64,000 bases of DNA from Glutamicibacter creatinolyticus (GTDB lineage Bacteria; Actinomycetota; Actinomycetes; Actinomycetales; Micrococcaceae), in contig NZ_CP034412.1 in the NCBI RefSeq assembly GCF_006094275.1, forward strand, positions 2,914,001 through 2,978,000, in the 5' to 3' direction. Below the pieces are notes generated by a model. It worked only from the letters and a program-made list of their open reading frames with translations. It was not told where the DNA came from and searched no databases. Both the position numbers and the translations under genes were made by a program. Below, piece by piece: positions 16,147 through 25,308 of this stretch (positions within the stretch are counted from its first letter, which is position 1; every line of letters begins with the position of its first letter).

Positions 16147-16531
16147 CCACCCCTCCCGTACCACGCTCGAAGCGGTTGGGGACCAGAAACTCAGGGCGAA
16201 CGCATCATAACGGCGCCGTCGGCGAATACGGCACCCTCCATAGCTACGTGACGGCATCCAAATAAAACTTTGCAATCCCCGTAACGGCTTTGCAGTAATG
16301 GGTATCCAAACCGACGAACCAGCAACTGAAGTCGCTAGAGATCTGATGCACGGCGCCAATCTCTACAGCGGTGCTGGCTTTCCCACCGCTCCCTCCTACT
16401 AGGACCAAGCGAAGCGCCTTCTCGTCTTTTGCCACATCACCGAATTCAGAACAAACCGTACCGGGTTCTGTCGCGCAGGCAGTGTTCAAAGTAGCGTGGT
16501 GGCTAATCGACCAGGAGGACAGGGACCAACC
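16147..16531. other. Intergenic stretch without a secure gene
   Basis: 385 bases between the acidic protein and the MBL-like gene. On the minus strand the segment ending at 16244 translates to about 70 protein-like residues (SGGKASTAVEIGAVHQ, CWFVGLDTHY, CKAVTGIAKFYLDAV) but lacks a ribosome site or a clear start. It may be a gene remnant. No promoter could be assigned with confidence. Confidence 0.4.
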
Positions 16532-17362
16532 ATGAACCCAGCAGATGCACCATGGCAATGCGCAGGATGCGCAGTGGAGTTCGAACCCTCGCGCACCCTG
16601 CCCACCCATTGCCCCATTTGCGAAGACGAGCGCCAGTACATCCCCGGTGGCACTCAACGCTGGACCTGTTCCGAAACACTTGAGCGCGAGGGCCACCAGA
16701 TCCAGGTGCGGGAGCTGGAGGAGGGTTTGACCGCCCTGCGGGCACCCGAGGTGGGAATCGGGCAAAGCGCACTGCTGATCCGTTCCGAAGACGGGAACCT
16801 GCTCTTTGACGTCCCCGGGATGATCAGTTCCCATGCAGTGGAGGTCATTCGGGAACTCGGTGGTATTGCGGCCATTGTGGCCAGCCACCCGCACATGTAC
16901 GGCGTGCAGGTGCAGTACAGCCAAGCCTTTGATGATGCACCGATTTATGTGGCCGAGGCCGACAAGCAGTGGGTGCAGCGCAGCAGCGATGCCATCCGCT
17001 ACTGGAGCGAGTCCTTTGAGGTGCTGCCGGGCATCCGGCTGCATCAAGTGGGCGGCCACTTCCCCGGAAGCACCGTGGCCGAGTGGGCCGCGGGAGCCCG
17101 GGGCGGTGGCGCGTTGCTGGCCGGGGACGCGGTCTTTCCCGTGGCCGATGGCAATGTCACCTTCCTGCGTAGCTATCCCAACCGGATCCCGCTCTCGGCG
17201 GCGGTGGTGCGGCGCATGGCCGCCCAACTGGACAGCCTGCGCTTTGACCGCCTCTACAATAATTTCGCCGCCTGCGTCCCGTCAGATGCCCACCGGGTCG
17301 TGCAGTTCTCCGCCGAACGCTACGCCAGGTGGGTTGGCGGAGACTACGACGAGCTGACCTAG
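16532..17362 (+). CDS. MBL-fold hydrolase-like protein with N-terminal zinc ribbon
   Basis: 276 aa from ATG 16532 (AGGGA six bases upstream). Residues about 8-35 form a zinc ribbon (CAGCAVEF then HCPICEDER). The rest follows a metallo-beta-lactamase layout: QSALLIRSEDGNLLFDVPG, then IAAIVASHPHMYG where catalytic enzymes have HxHxDH, then VGGHFPGSTV and LLAGDAVFPVADG. The motif keeps two histidines (SHPHMYG) but lacks the Asp-His pair, so metal binding would be partial. Similar proteins are annotated only as MBL-fold hydrolases. Convergent with the APC permease, 13 bases apart. Confidence 0.85.
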   Translation: MNPADAPWQCAGCAVEFEPSRTLPTHCPICEDERQYIPGGTQRWTCSETLEREGHQIQVRELEEGLTALRAPEVGIGQSALLIRSEDGNLLFDVPGMISSHAVEVIRELGGIAAIVASHPHMYGVQVQYSQAFDDAPIYVAEADKQWVQRSSDAIRYWSESFEVLPGIRLHQVGGHFPGSTVAEWAAGARGGGALLAGDAVFPVADGNVTFLRSYPNRIPLSAAVVRRMAAQLDSLRFDRLYNNFAACVPSDAHRVVQFSAERYARWVGGDYDELT

Positions 17363-17375
17363 CGGCATGGCGCGC

Positions 17376-18824
17376 TTATTTCCTGCGCGCCCTGACGATC
17401 TGCAGCACCTTTTCTTCGGCGTCTTCACCGGCCGGGATTCCGCCGGGAACCTTGACGAAGTACACGGCCCCAAGGACCCACCACAGCGCGAAGATCAGCC
17501 ACGGCTCCCAGCTCAGTGAGGCGGGCATGCCGGGCATGTACAGGCTAAACAGCGCGGCGGTGAGCAGCACCGAGATCCAACCGATGACCTCGCCGAAGCG
17601 CCCCCGACCACCGATGCGCAAGGGCCGGCTCATGTTCGGCTCCCGGCGGCGCAGCAGCAGGAATGTCACGGAGACCAGGAAGTAGGCGATGATGATGCTC
17701 GGTGCCCCGGAATCCACGAGCCAGCCAAGCATTTCCGCACCGAAGAACGGGGCCAGAAGTGAAATGCCGCCAATGAATATCAACGCGTTGCTCGGAGTCT
17801 GATACTTGGGGTGGACCCTGGCAAACCATTGCGGCAGCATCCCGGAACGTGCCAGTGAGAAGACCAGCCGGGAGGCGCCCAGCAGCAGTGAGTTCCAGGA
17901 GGTCAGGATCCCCGCGATTCCGCCGGCGATCAGGATCTTCGCCATGATCTGGGAGTTAAACAGCGCGCCGAAGGCATCGGCAGTGGCGATGTCCGCGTTG
18001 GCCAGTTCGCTGGCGGGCATTGCCGATGACGTTGTCAGGACGACCATGATGTACCAAACGGTTGCCATGAGCACCGAAACCACCACCAGCTTGCCGATCT
18101 GCCGGGAGGGGATCTTCACTTCCTCCGCGGACTGCGGGATCACGTCAAAGCCGATGAAGAGGAACGGGACCGCCACCAGCACCGCGAAGAAGCCGGACAT
18201 TCCGGGAGTGAACCAGGGTTCCATATTTGATGCTTCGCCGGAGGTCACCGAGCCGAAGATCATCATGGCGCCGACCGCCAGCAGGAAGAGCACTGTGAAC
18301 GTCTGAACGACGCTGGCCTGCTTCACGCCGCGCACGTTGATCCAGGTGATGAAAAGCCCGGCCGCCACACCCACCAACGCCCAGGTCAGGTTCACTTCGA
18401 ATCCGGCCACCGTCCATAGCGGAATCCGGCTCATGCCCGGGAAGATGTATTCCACGGTACGGGGGAAGGCAACCGCCTCGAACGCCACGATGGTCACGTA
18501 TCCACCGGTGATGGCCCATGAACCGATGAAGGACGGGCGGGGGCCAAGTGCGCGGAGGATGAAGTTGTGTTCGCCCCCGGCCTTGGGCATCGATGCGGTT
18601 AGTTCCGCATAGGTCAGGCCCACCACGGCCATGATGCCGCCGCCGACCATGATGGCGACCATGGCACCCAGGGTTCCGGCGTTGGAAAGCCAGCCGCCGG
18701 TGAGGACGACCCACCCAAAACCGATCATGGCGCCAAAGCCCAGCGCCAGGGCATCCCAGTTCCCCAGGGTCTTGGCCAGGGTCGTATACCCGTGGGGTGA
18801 TGTTGTATTCTGTGTCTTGCTCAT
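17376..18824 (-). CDS. APC family amino acid permease
   Basis: 482 aa with 12 predicted membrane segments. The first helix contains the substrate-site motif ALALGFGAMIGFGWVVLTGGWL, a form of the G-x-G-A-M-I-G-x-G-W signature of APC carriers, and TYAELTASMPKAGGEHNFILRALG is the conserved loop after helix 3. It imports an amino acid or amine with protons; the substrate is unclear. GTGACGTGCATCAA at 18911-18924, about 90 bases upstream, is a weak Crp/GlxR-like match. Confidence 0.92.
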   Translation of the reverse strand: MSKTQNTTSPHGYTTLAKTLGNWDALALGFGAMIGFGWVVLTGGWLSNAGTLGAMVAIMVGGGIMAVVGLTYAELTASMPKAGGEHNFILRALGPRPSFIGSWAITGGYVTIVAFEAVAFPRTVEYIFPGMSRIPLWTVAGFEVNLTWALVGVAAGLFITWINVRGVKQASVVQTFTVLFLLAVGAMMIFGSVTSGEASNMEPWFTPGMSGFFAVLVAVPFLFIGFDVIPQSAEEVKIPSRQIGKLVVVSVLMATVWYIMVVLTTSSAMPASELANADIATADAFGALFNSQIMAKILIAGGIAGILTSWNSLLLGASRLVFSLARSGMLPQWFARVHPKYQTPSNALIFIGGISLLAPFFGAEMLGWLVDSGAPSIIIAYFLVSVTFLLLRRREPNMSRPLRIGGRGRFGEVIGWISVLLTAALFSLYMPGMPASLSWEPWLIFALWWVLGAVYFVKVPGGIPAGEDAEEKVLQIVRARRK

Positions 18825-18974
18825 CGACGCCTTCCTGCGTGATCTCCACCCTTCTCCGTTGAAGGGCCGCAGAAAATCCTGCCGGATGTGTCGGCGCCGG
18901 GACCGGCCAAGTGACGTGCATCAAACCACGAATCCGGCGAACGGCGTCAAACAAGCCGACGAACGGTTACCGCG

Positions 18975-20147
18975 TCATTCAGTACTACGTTCGATGACGG
19001 GCTGTGGCTGGCGCGGCGGCCTGAGGAACCAGGCTGCCGCCGCGGCCACCAGCTGCAGGCCCACCACGCACCCCACCAGGGCGGACCAGCCGAAGTGCAT
19101 GAAGGGGATGCCCAGCAGCCACCCGAACAGCGAGGAGCCGATGTAGTAGCCCAGGTTGTAGAGGCTGGCAGCCTGCGCCCGGGTTTCCGGGGCCAACACC
19201 GGCACCCAGCCGCTGGCCACGGCGTGCGCGGCGAAGAACCCGGCGGTGAAGATCAGCATGCCAAGGATGATCACCCACAGAACCGCAGACAGGGTCAGCA
19301 GCAGCCCGGCCATCATCACCCCGGTGCCCAGCAGCAGTGAGGTGCGCCGGCCCACCCGGTTCACGATGCCGCCGCTGGCCATGGAGGACCAGGTCCCGGC
19401 AAGGTAGGCCAGGAACACCAGTGCGGCCAGCGCCGGGGGAATCATGAAGGGCGGGGCCTCCAGGCGGAACGCCAGATAATTGTAGGCGGCAACGAACCCG
19501 CCCATCAGCAGAAAGCCCTGAAGGTAGAGGATGGGGCGCCGCCCCTGCAGGCTGGCGCGAAAACGCCGCAGCACCGGGCGCAGGTGGACATCGGGCACGG
19601 GGGTGAAGCCCTGCGCCCGCGGTGCCTTGATAAAGAACACGATCATCGCCGCGGCCGCCAGCAGGCTGACCGCGGCAACGCCCCACCGCCAACCCAACGG
19701 CTGTGCGACCCAGGCGGCCAGCAGGCGGCCAACCAAGCCGCCGACCGTGGTGCCCGAAATGTAGATGCCGCTGGCGATGGCCACCGCCCGGGCGGAAAGC
19801 TCCTCGGCCAGATAGGCCAGGGTGGTGCCCGGAACCCCGGCGAGCGCCACGCCCTCCAGGAACCGGGCCGCCAACAACAGCTCCACGCTGGGGCTAACCG
19901 CCCCGGCCAGCCCCAGCACCACGGAGGAGACCAGCGCGATGCCGATAACCTGCCGACGACCCATCCGGTCCGAGGCAATCGCCCACGGGATCACCGCCAG
20001 GGCCAGGCCCAGGGTGGCGGCTGAAACGCTGAGCGCCGCCTGCGCCTCGCTGATGTTCAGGTTCCGGGACATCTCCGGCAGCAGGCCCTGCACCGAGTAC
20101 AGCTGCGAGAAGGTGGCCAGGCCGCTGGCAAACAGCGCCAACAGCAT
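18975..20147 (-). CDS. MFS transporter (DHA1-type drug/metabolite exporter)
   Basis: 390 aa, 12 membrane segments. Motif A between helices 2 and 3 is AIASDRMGRRQVIG; the first helix LLALFASGLATFSQLYSVQGLLPEM is typical of the YnfM/AraJ-like group. The ATG at 20147 lies directly at helix 1. The in-frame codons upstream encode HSRGYRG, which resembles the cytoplasmic N-terminus of relatives, but no start codon is available before the CPBP stop 45 bases away, so the native N-terminus may be shortened. Likely cotranscribed with the upstream CPBP gene. Confidence 0.88.
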   Translation of the reverse strand: MLLALFASGLATFSQLYSVQGLLPEMSRNLNISEAQAALSVSAATLGLALAVIPWAIASDRMGRRQVIGIALVSSVVLGLAGAVSPSVELLLAARFLEGVALAGVPGTTLAYLAEELSARAVAIASGIYISGTTVGGLVGRLLAAWVAQPLGWRWGVAAVSLLAAAAMIVFFIKAPRAQGFTPVPDVHLRPVLRRFRASLQGRRPILYLQGFLLMGGFVAAYNYLAFRLEAPPFMIPPALAALVFLAYLAGTWSSMASGGIVNRVGRRTSLLLGTGVMMAGLLLTLSAVLWVIILGMLIFTAGFFAAHAVASGWVPVLAPETRAQAASLYNLGYYIGSSLFGWLLGIPFMHFGWSALVGCVVGLQLVAAAAAWFLRPPRQPQPVIERSTE

Positions 20148-20192
20148 CCCCCGGTAGCCGCGGCTGTGTGGTTCATGGCCGGTAAACGTGGC

Positions 20193-20972
20193 TTACACCC
20201 CCGCGGCGGGCAGCAGCGGGGCCAGCGTGTAGAGCACCAGCAGGGCCATCCCGTTGTTGGCCACGTGCAGCATGTAGGCGTAGGCCAGCGACTTGCCGGT
20301 GAGGATGTAGGCCAGGGACATCATCAGTCCCAGCATCAGGTACGGCAGGATTTCCACCACGGAGCCGATCCCCCCGCCATTGGCGAAGTGGATCGAGGCG
20401 AACAGGACCGTGGAGATCAGGGCACATACCCAGATGTTGACCTTGCGGGAGAGCTTGCCGATCAGCAGGTGCCGGAAAATGTACTCCTCCACAAACGGCC
20501 CGAACAGTGCCGTGGTCACGAACATCACCGGGAACGGCACCGACTGGGTCATATCCTGCAGGGCCTGCTGGTTCATGCTGGTCTGGGGACCGCCGAAGAA
20601 CATGGTGATGAATGCGGAGATCATCACCGTCAGCAGCCAGCCGCCGGGCAGCATCAGCCATTTGAGCCACGGATAGTAGCGCATGGTGGCGAAGGATTCG
20701 AAGAACTGGGGCCCGCACTGGATCATGGCCAGGATGAAGAACACCGTGTACAGGATCATGTTCACCCCGAACAGCGCCGAGTCCTCATCCGGGAACGCGT
20801 GCATGTAGCCGGGGATCAGTGCGATCAGCATCGCCCCGCCGAGGATGAAGAACACAATGTACGCCGCGACGGTGAACAGGTCACCCTTCTTGACCGCCCC
20901 GGCCTCGAAGACGCGTTGCCGGCGCACCGGCGGCAACCCTGACTGGTGGTAATACGGCGGGGTGTGAGACAT
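20193..20972 (-). CDS. CPBP family intramembrane metalloprotease
   Basis: 259 aa with about seven membrane segments. The family motifs are present: FVEEYIFRHLLIGKL (EExxxR) at about residue 160 and FASIHFANGG with the second histidine further on. The N-terminal 20 residues are cytoplasmic and rich in Pro and Arg. CPBP (Abi) proteases resemble Rce1 and are used for peptide maturation or bacteriocin immunity; no prenylated or bacteriocin-like substrate gene is nearby. First gene of a pair with the MFS transporter. Confidence 0.9.
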   Translation of the reverse strand: MSHTPPYYHQSGLPPVRRQRVFEAGAVKKGDLFTVAAYIVFFILGGAMLIALIPGYMHAFPDEDSALFGVNMILYTVFFILAMIQCGPQFFESFATMRYYPWLKWLMLPGGWLLTVMISAFITMFFGGPQTSMNQQALQDMTQSVPFPVMFVTTALFGPFVEEYIFRHLLIGKLSRKVNIWVCALISTVLFASIHFANGGGIGSVVEILPYLMLGLMMSLAYILTGKSLAYAYMLHVANNGMALLVLYTLAPLLPAAGV

Positions 20973-21094
20973 GCTCCTAGCCTATCGACCGGATCCGGTC
21001 GACGCCCGACCCCTTGCAGCGAATCGGCTGTGTCTCACATCCCAGCGTCTCCTCGGCCACTTTCGTGGGCCGTTTCCTGGGCGGCACGCCTTGG

Positions 21095-22129
21095 TCAACT
21101 TGCTGTTTCCAGTACCCGCCGCCGCGGATCGACAATCCACGAGCCAACCAGCCCCGCCGTGACGCCCAGCAGGTTTCCTCCGGCGCGTTCCCACAGCTGC
21201 TGGGAGCTGGTCCCGGGCGCGGCCAGATCCAGCATCAGCATGATCAGTGGGGTGAAGAAGCTCAGCGCCAGCCCGTAGTTGCGGGTCATGTACGCCTCGG
21301 TGGGGAACATCAGCAGGATTACCGCAATGCCCAGCGCCGGCTGGTTCAGGTGCAGTTCAAAGAGCACCAGCAGCACACCCAACCCGGCCACGGTTCCGGC
21401 GACGCGATGTGCCGCCCGGCGCACCCGGCCGCGCGCATTCCCGGCGGCCAGCGGCACCACGGCACCGGCCAGCACCCACTGCAGGTGTTCAAAGCCGAAC
21501 AGGATCCCGGCCGCGCCCGCCAACAACACCACCAGCCCATAGCTTGAGGCGTGTCGTGCCGTGTACGTCCAGGTGGGAATCGGCACCGGAGCCTGCTGCC
21601 CGGAACACCGTCCCAGCTGACCCAGCAGCAGACTCACCAATACCGCCAGGGCGTACGCCGCCAGCCCGGCCAGGTCCGGTTGATCGTGTCCGGGCAATGT
21701 AGCCAGCGCGCCGAACGCGAACAGCGGGAAGAACGCCCCGTGCGGGCGCAGCGCGAACCGGTCGGCAATCACCAGGCTGGCCACCGCGCACCCCACGCTG
21801 ACCAGCACCAGTGACCAGCTCCGCAATCCCAGGGGCGCGGCAAGAATTCCGCCGAACCCGGCACCCAAGAGCATTCCGCCAGCCAGCAGCTGGTCACGCA
21901 GCCGCTGGCCCCGGTGTGGGCTGCGACCGTACATCCCGGTCACCGAGCCAAAGACCGCGTAGATCATCAGGTCGGCCCGCCCCACCAACAGCAGGGTGGT
22001 GCCTGGAATGGCCAGTCCCATCCCCACGCGCAGCGCTGGTCGCAGATCTGGGGACCTCCGCCAGTTTCCTGGCCCAAGACGCCCGACACCGGCTGGCCCC
22101 CGGGATGAGGCGGGCAGCGTCATCGGCAT
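21095..22129 (-). CDS. FUSC family / aromatic acid exporter-like membrane protein
   Basis: 344 aa from ATG 22129 (GGTGAGAAG upstream); a longer frame reaches 22285 but has no ribosome site. Membrane segments come in two groups separated by a linker: RVGMGLAIPGTTLLLVGRADLMIYAVFGSVTGMYG at the start is the usual FUSC opening, and a second bundle begins near HASSYGLVVLLAGAAGILFGF. The segment MFPTEAYMTRNYGLALSFFTPLIMLM is well conserved in the family. FUSC proteins export aromatic acids or similar anions. The substrate is unknown. Confidence 0.85.
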   Translation of the reverse strand: MPMTLPASSRGPAGVGRLGPGNWRRSPDLRPALRVGMGLAIPGTTLLLVGRADLMIYAVFGSVTGMYGRSPHRGQRLRDQLLAGGMLLGAGFGGILAAPLGLRSWSLVLVSVGCAVASLVIADRFALRPHGAFFPLFAFGALATLPGHDQPDLAGLAAYALAVLVSLLLGQLGRCSGQQAPVPIPTWTYTARHASSYGLVVLLAGAAGILFGFEHLQWVLAGAVVPLAAGNARGRVRRAAHRVAGTVAGLGVLLVLFELHLNQPALGIAVILLMFPTEAYMTRNYGLALSFFTPLIMLMLDLAAPGTSSQQLWERAGGNLLGVTAGLVGSWIVDPRRRVLETAS

Positions 22130-22364
22130 AAAGCGCTTCTCACCGGTCTGCATGAGGCAAGCGTGCGGAAGTCGGTTCGCTGGACATCGAGATTCCCTCT
22201 CACGAAAAGGCTGGATGAAGGGCCGGGAAGGGCCCACTATCCAGAGTTCCGCAAGCTCTTGATTACGTCCAAGACTTATATTCAATGAATCAATAGGCAG
22301 CTCTTATAGACCTGTAGGAAACAGCAGAAAACGGCATCATGCGGGGAAGCGCCCGTGGAAGGCG

Positions 22365-23246
22365 CTATGAATACACTTCCCGTGCGGTGCGCAACAGGGC
22401 GCGGGACATCAGCGGCATCGGCTCACTGGCGGTCAGGACGAGGCTGATCTGCGGGGAGAGCTCCGGCTCGCTCAACGCTGTCATCCGGATTCCCGGCAAC
22501 GGGCCCAGCGGGGCCAGCCATTGACGGGGCACGATGCTGGCCCACTGGCCGGTGGCCACATGGGAGAGCAGCGATACCACCGAATCGGTTTCGATGCGCG
22601 GTGAAGCGCTCATCCCGTGGCGTTCCAGCGCGGCATCCAATACCTGCCGTCCGCGCATCCTGGAATCGAGCAGGCACAGGGGCAGGTCCAGTGCCTGCCG
22701 CCACCCTGGGACCGCGGCTTCGGTGAGCATTCCCGGGCCGGTGATCAGCACGTGTTCCTCCGTGTACAGCGGGAGCACCACCAGATCCTGCGCATCCTCC
22801 GGTGCTGCGTAGATGATCCCGGCGTCCAGTTCGAAACCGCGCACCTGTTCAATGATGTGGGAGGAGTGCAGGCTGGTCTGCACCTGAATCGACACCCGCC
22901 GGTGGCTCGCGGCAAAGGGAGCGGTCAGTTCCACGACGGTGGAGCTGACCGCCGGCACGACGCCCAGGCGCAACCTTCCGCTCAGGGCCTCTTGCAGCCC
23001 CTCCACTTCCTGGCGCAATGCCTCATGGTCCAGCAGCATCCGCCGGGCCCACGGCAGCACCTTCTTCCCCTCCACAGTGAGCCCCTGGAAGGAGTGGCCG
23101 CGGCGCACCAGCGGTACGCCGAGTTCGGCCTCCAGTTTTCGGATTGCCTCGGACAACGCGGGCTGCGAGACGTAGCAGGCGGCGGCCGCGCGGGCGAAAT
23201 GCTGTTCGCGGGCCAGCGCCACGAAGTATTCCAATTGCCGTAACAT
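22365..23246 (-). CDS. LysR family transcriptional regulator
   Basis: 293 aa from ATG 23246 (MLRQLEYFVALA), the standard LysR opening; a GTG one codon upstream is possible. The N-terminal helix-turn-helix covers HFARAAAACYVSQPALSEAIRKLEAELG, and the periplasmic-binding-like effector domain follows. Its neighbours are an FUSC exporter-like gene downstream and a GH15 gene upstream in the same direction, neither clearly a target. The effector is not predictable. Confidence 0.92.
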   Translation of the reverse strand: MLRQLEYFVALAREQHFARAAAACYVSQPALSEAIRKLEAELGVPLVRRGHSFQGLTVEGKKVLPWARRMLLDHEALRQEVEGLQEALSGRLRLGVVPAVSSTVVELTAPFAASHRRVSIQVQTSLHSSHIIEQVRGFELDAGIIYAAPEDAQDLVVLPLYTEEHVLITGPGMLTEAAVPGWRQALDLPLCLLDSRMRGRQVLDAALERHGMSASPRIETDSVVSLLSHVATGQWASIVPRQWLAPLGPLPGIRMTALSEPELSPQISLVLTASEPMPLMSRALLRTAREVYS

Positions 23247-23326
23247 CACGCCCTTATTGCATCACGTGCCCGCCGCCAAAGGGCAGCTGGCGCTCGGGGA
23301 CGGAAGCACTGGGGCGCCAGCCGCTG

Positions 23327-25234
23327 CTAGACCCCGGACGTGCGCGGGGTGCCTTCCACCGCGTCCACTGCCCGGATGAAGCCCAAATGGCTGAAGGCCT
23401 GCGGGAAGTTCCCGGCGAGCCGCCCGCCCGCCGAATCGTATTCCTCCGCAAAGAGCCCCAGGTCGGTGGCGAAGCCGGCCAGACGGTCCAGCAGCTGCCT
23501 GGCTTCGTCGCTGCGTCCGGAGCGGGCGTATTGTTCCACCAGCCAGAAGCTGCACATCAAGAACGAGTACTCGTTGCCCGGCAGCCCGTCCATGCCGGTT
23601 TGGGTGCGGTAGCGGCGCACCATGCCCGCCTCGTCAAGCAGGTCCGCCTCGATTTTCGCCACGGTGCCCAGCATCTTCGGGTCCTCGGGGTGCAGCAGCC
23701 CGGTATTGGGCAGCTGCAGCAGTGAGGCGTCGACTTCCTTGTTCGAATAGGTCTGGGTAAAGGAATTCAGCTCCGCGTCGTAGCCGCGTTCCATGATTTC
23801 TTCCCGCAGCCTCTCGCGCAGGTGCCGCCAGCGTTCCACCGGCCCGCTCAGCCCGTGCTCCTCCACCGCCCGCACCCCCTGGTCGAACGCGGCGAACATC
23901 ATGGCCCTGCCGTGGGTGAAGAAGTCCGCGTTGCCGCGCATTTCCCAGATCCCGTGGCCCTTGCGTTCCATGTTGCGCTCCAGGAAGCTGAGCAGGTTGC
24001 GTTGCAGCGCCCAGGAGAACTCATCCTCCCCGTGCCCGGCATCACGCAGGGCCGCCAGGGCCAGCATCACCTCACCGACCACGTCGGACTGGTACTGCTC
24101 GAACGCGCCGTTGCCCACCCGCACCGGCCGGGACTGCTCATAGCCCTGCAGGTGGTCGAGCACTGATTCGGTCAGTTCGCGTTCCCCGGCGATCCCGTAC
24201 ATGATCTGGATATCGTCCGGGTCTCCGGCCACCGCACGCAGCAGCCAGTTGCGCCAGTGCAGCGCACCGTCGGTGAAATCGTGGGCCACCAGGGTGTCAA
24301 TGGTCAGCGAGGCATCCCGCAGCCAGGTGTAGCGGTAGTCCCAGTTGCGTTGCCCACCGAACTCCTCGGGCAGCGAGGTGGTCGGGGCGGCCACGATCCC
24401 GCCGGTGGCCTGGTCGGTCAGGGCCCGCAGCACCATCAGCGAACGCAGCACCTGGTTGTCATAGCGGTCGGTGACCTGCACCCGGGCCGACCAGTCGCGC
24501 CAGTACCTGACGGTGGCCTGCAGCGCCTGTTCGGCATCCAGCGGCTTGGGCGGCTGCAGATGGGACTTGTGCCAGGTCAGTACCCAGTCCTGGGTCTGCC
24601 CGGCCTTCAGGGTGAACCGTCCGGTCAGCCGGTCCGGGACCGCGCCCTGGTAGTCGGTGGGCCGGCCCTGGCCACGGTCCGCGCTGTCCTGCCGCTCACG
24701 GCGTTCATGGCGCTGGTTCCAGGCATGGTCGGGCTCCAGCTGCGGACCGGTCAGCAGCAGCGCGTCCGGTCCGGCCACGGAGAGCAGGCCGGTGGCGCCC
24801 TCCTTGGTCAGCGTGACCTTCCGGGTCCAGGGTTTGGCGCGGTTGTAGTCGAAGCGGATGCGCAAGTCATGTTCGATCTCGGCCTCCCCTTCCAGGCAGG
24901 TGACCCTGCGGATGACGTCGGCCTGCTCGATGCTCGGCGGCATGAAGTCCAGCACTTCCAGCGTGCCGGTGGCAGTGCGCCAGATGGTTTCCAGGACAAA
25001 GGTGCGCGGCAGGTAGCGGCGGGAGACCACGCTTCCCTCCGGAGCCCAGAGCCGCCAGCGCCCGTCGGCGGCCGAACCGAGCAGGGCGGAGAACACGGCC
25101 GGCGAATCGAATCTGGGAAAACACAGCCAGTCAATGCTCCCGTCCCGGCTGAGCAGCAGCCCGGTGCGCAGGTCCGAAAGCAGCGCGTAGTCTTCCAGCG
25201 GCGTGGATCCAGTGTTCTCATTCTCGCTAGCCAT
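23327..25234 (-). CDS. GH15 family glycoside hydrolase (trehalase-like)
   Basis: Inverting glycosidases of this group in actinobacteria are mainly trehalases; glucoamylase activity is the alternative. 635 aa from ATG 25234. The N-terminal beta-sandwich begins DYALLSDLRTGLLLSRDGSIDWLCFPRFDSP; the (alpha/alpha)6 barrel contains NWDYRYTWLRDAS, the first catalytic glutamate in GIWEMRG and the second in GLFAEEYD. Divergent from the G6PDH-like gene with about 75 bases between, so glucose released here could enter the same pathway. Confidence 0.9.
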   Translation of the reverse strand: MASENENTGSTPLEDYALLSDLRTGLLLSRDGSIDWLCFPRFDSPAVFSALLGSAADGRWRLWAPEGSVVSRRYLPRTFVLETIWRTATGTLEVLDFMPPSIEQADVIRRVTCLEGEAEIEHDLRIRFDYNRAKPWTRKVTLTKEGATGLLSVAGPDALLLTGPQLEPDHAWNQRHERRERQDSADRGQGRPTDYQGAVPDRLTGRFTLKAGQTQDWVLTWHKSHLQPPKPLDAEQALQATVRYWRDWSARVQVTDRYDNQVLRSLMVLRALTDQATGGIVAAPTTSLPEEFGGQRNWDYRYTWLRDASLTIDTLVAHDFTDGALHWRNWLLRAVAGDPDDIQIMYGIAGERELTESVLDHLQGYEQSRPVRVGNGAFEQYQSDVVGEVMLALAALRDAGHGEDEFSWALQRNLLSFLERNMERKGHGIWEMRGNADFFTHGRAMMFAAFDQGVRAVEEHGLSGPVERWRHLRERLREEIMERGYDAELNSFTQTYSNKEVDASLLQLPNTGLLHPEDPKMLGTVAKIEADLLDEAGMVRRYRTQTGMDGLPGNEYSFLMCSFWLVEQYARSGRSDEARQLLDRLAGFATDLGLFAEEYDSAGGRLAGNFPQAFSHLGFIRAVDAVEGTPRTSGV

Positions 25235-25308
25235 GACCTCATTCAAACAAACTGGGCGATAGCGCGAAAGGGTACAGTTCCCTCTTCACAGGGAGTAGGG
25301 TGCGGGGC

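Noticed and set aside
16244-17227. 327-codon minus-strand frame overlapping the MBL-like gene
   Set aside because: Most of it is antisense to a gene with clear domain motifs. Only the tail beyond 16500 looks protein-like, and that is noted as an intergenic remnant.
21095-22285. Longer 396-aa version of the FUSC protein
   Set aside because: The extra 52 N-terminal residues are not membrane-like and lack a ribosome site; ATG 22129 has one.
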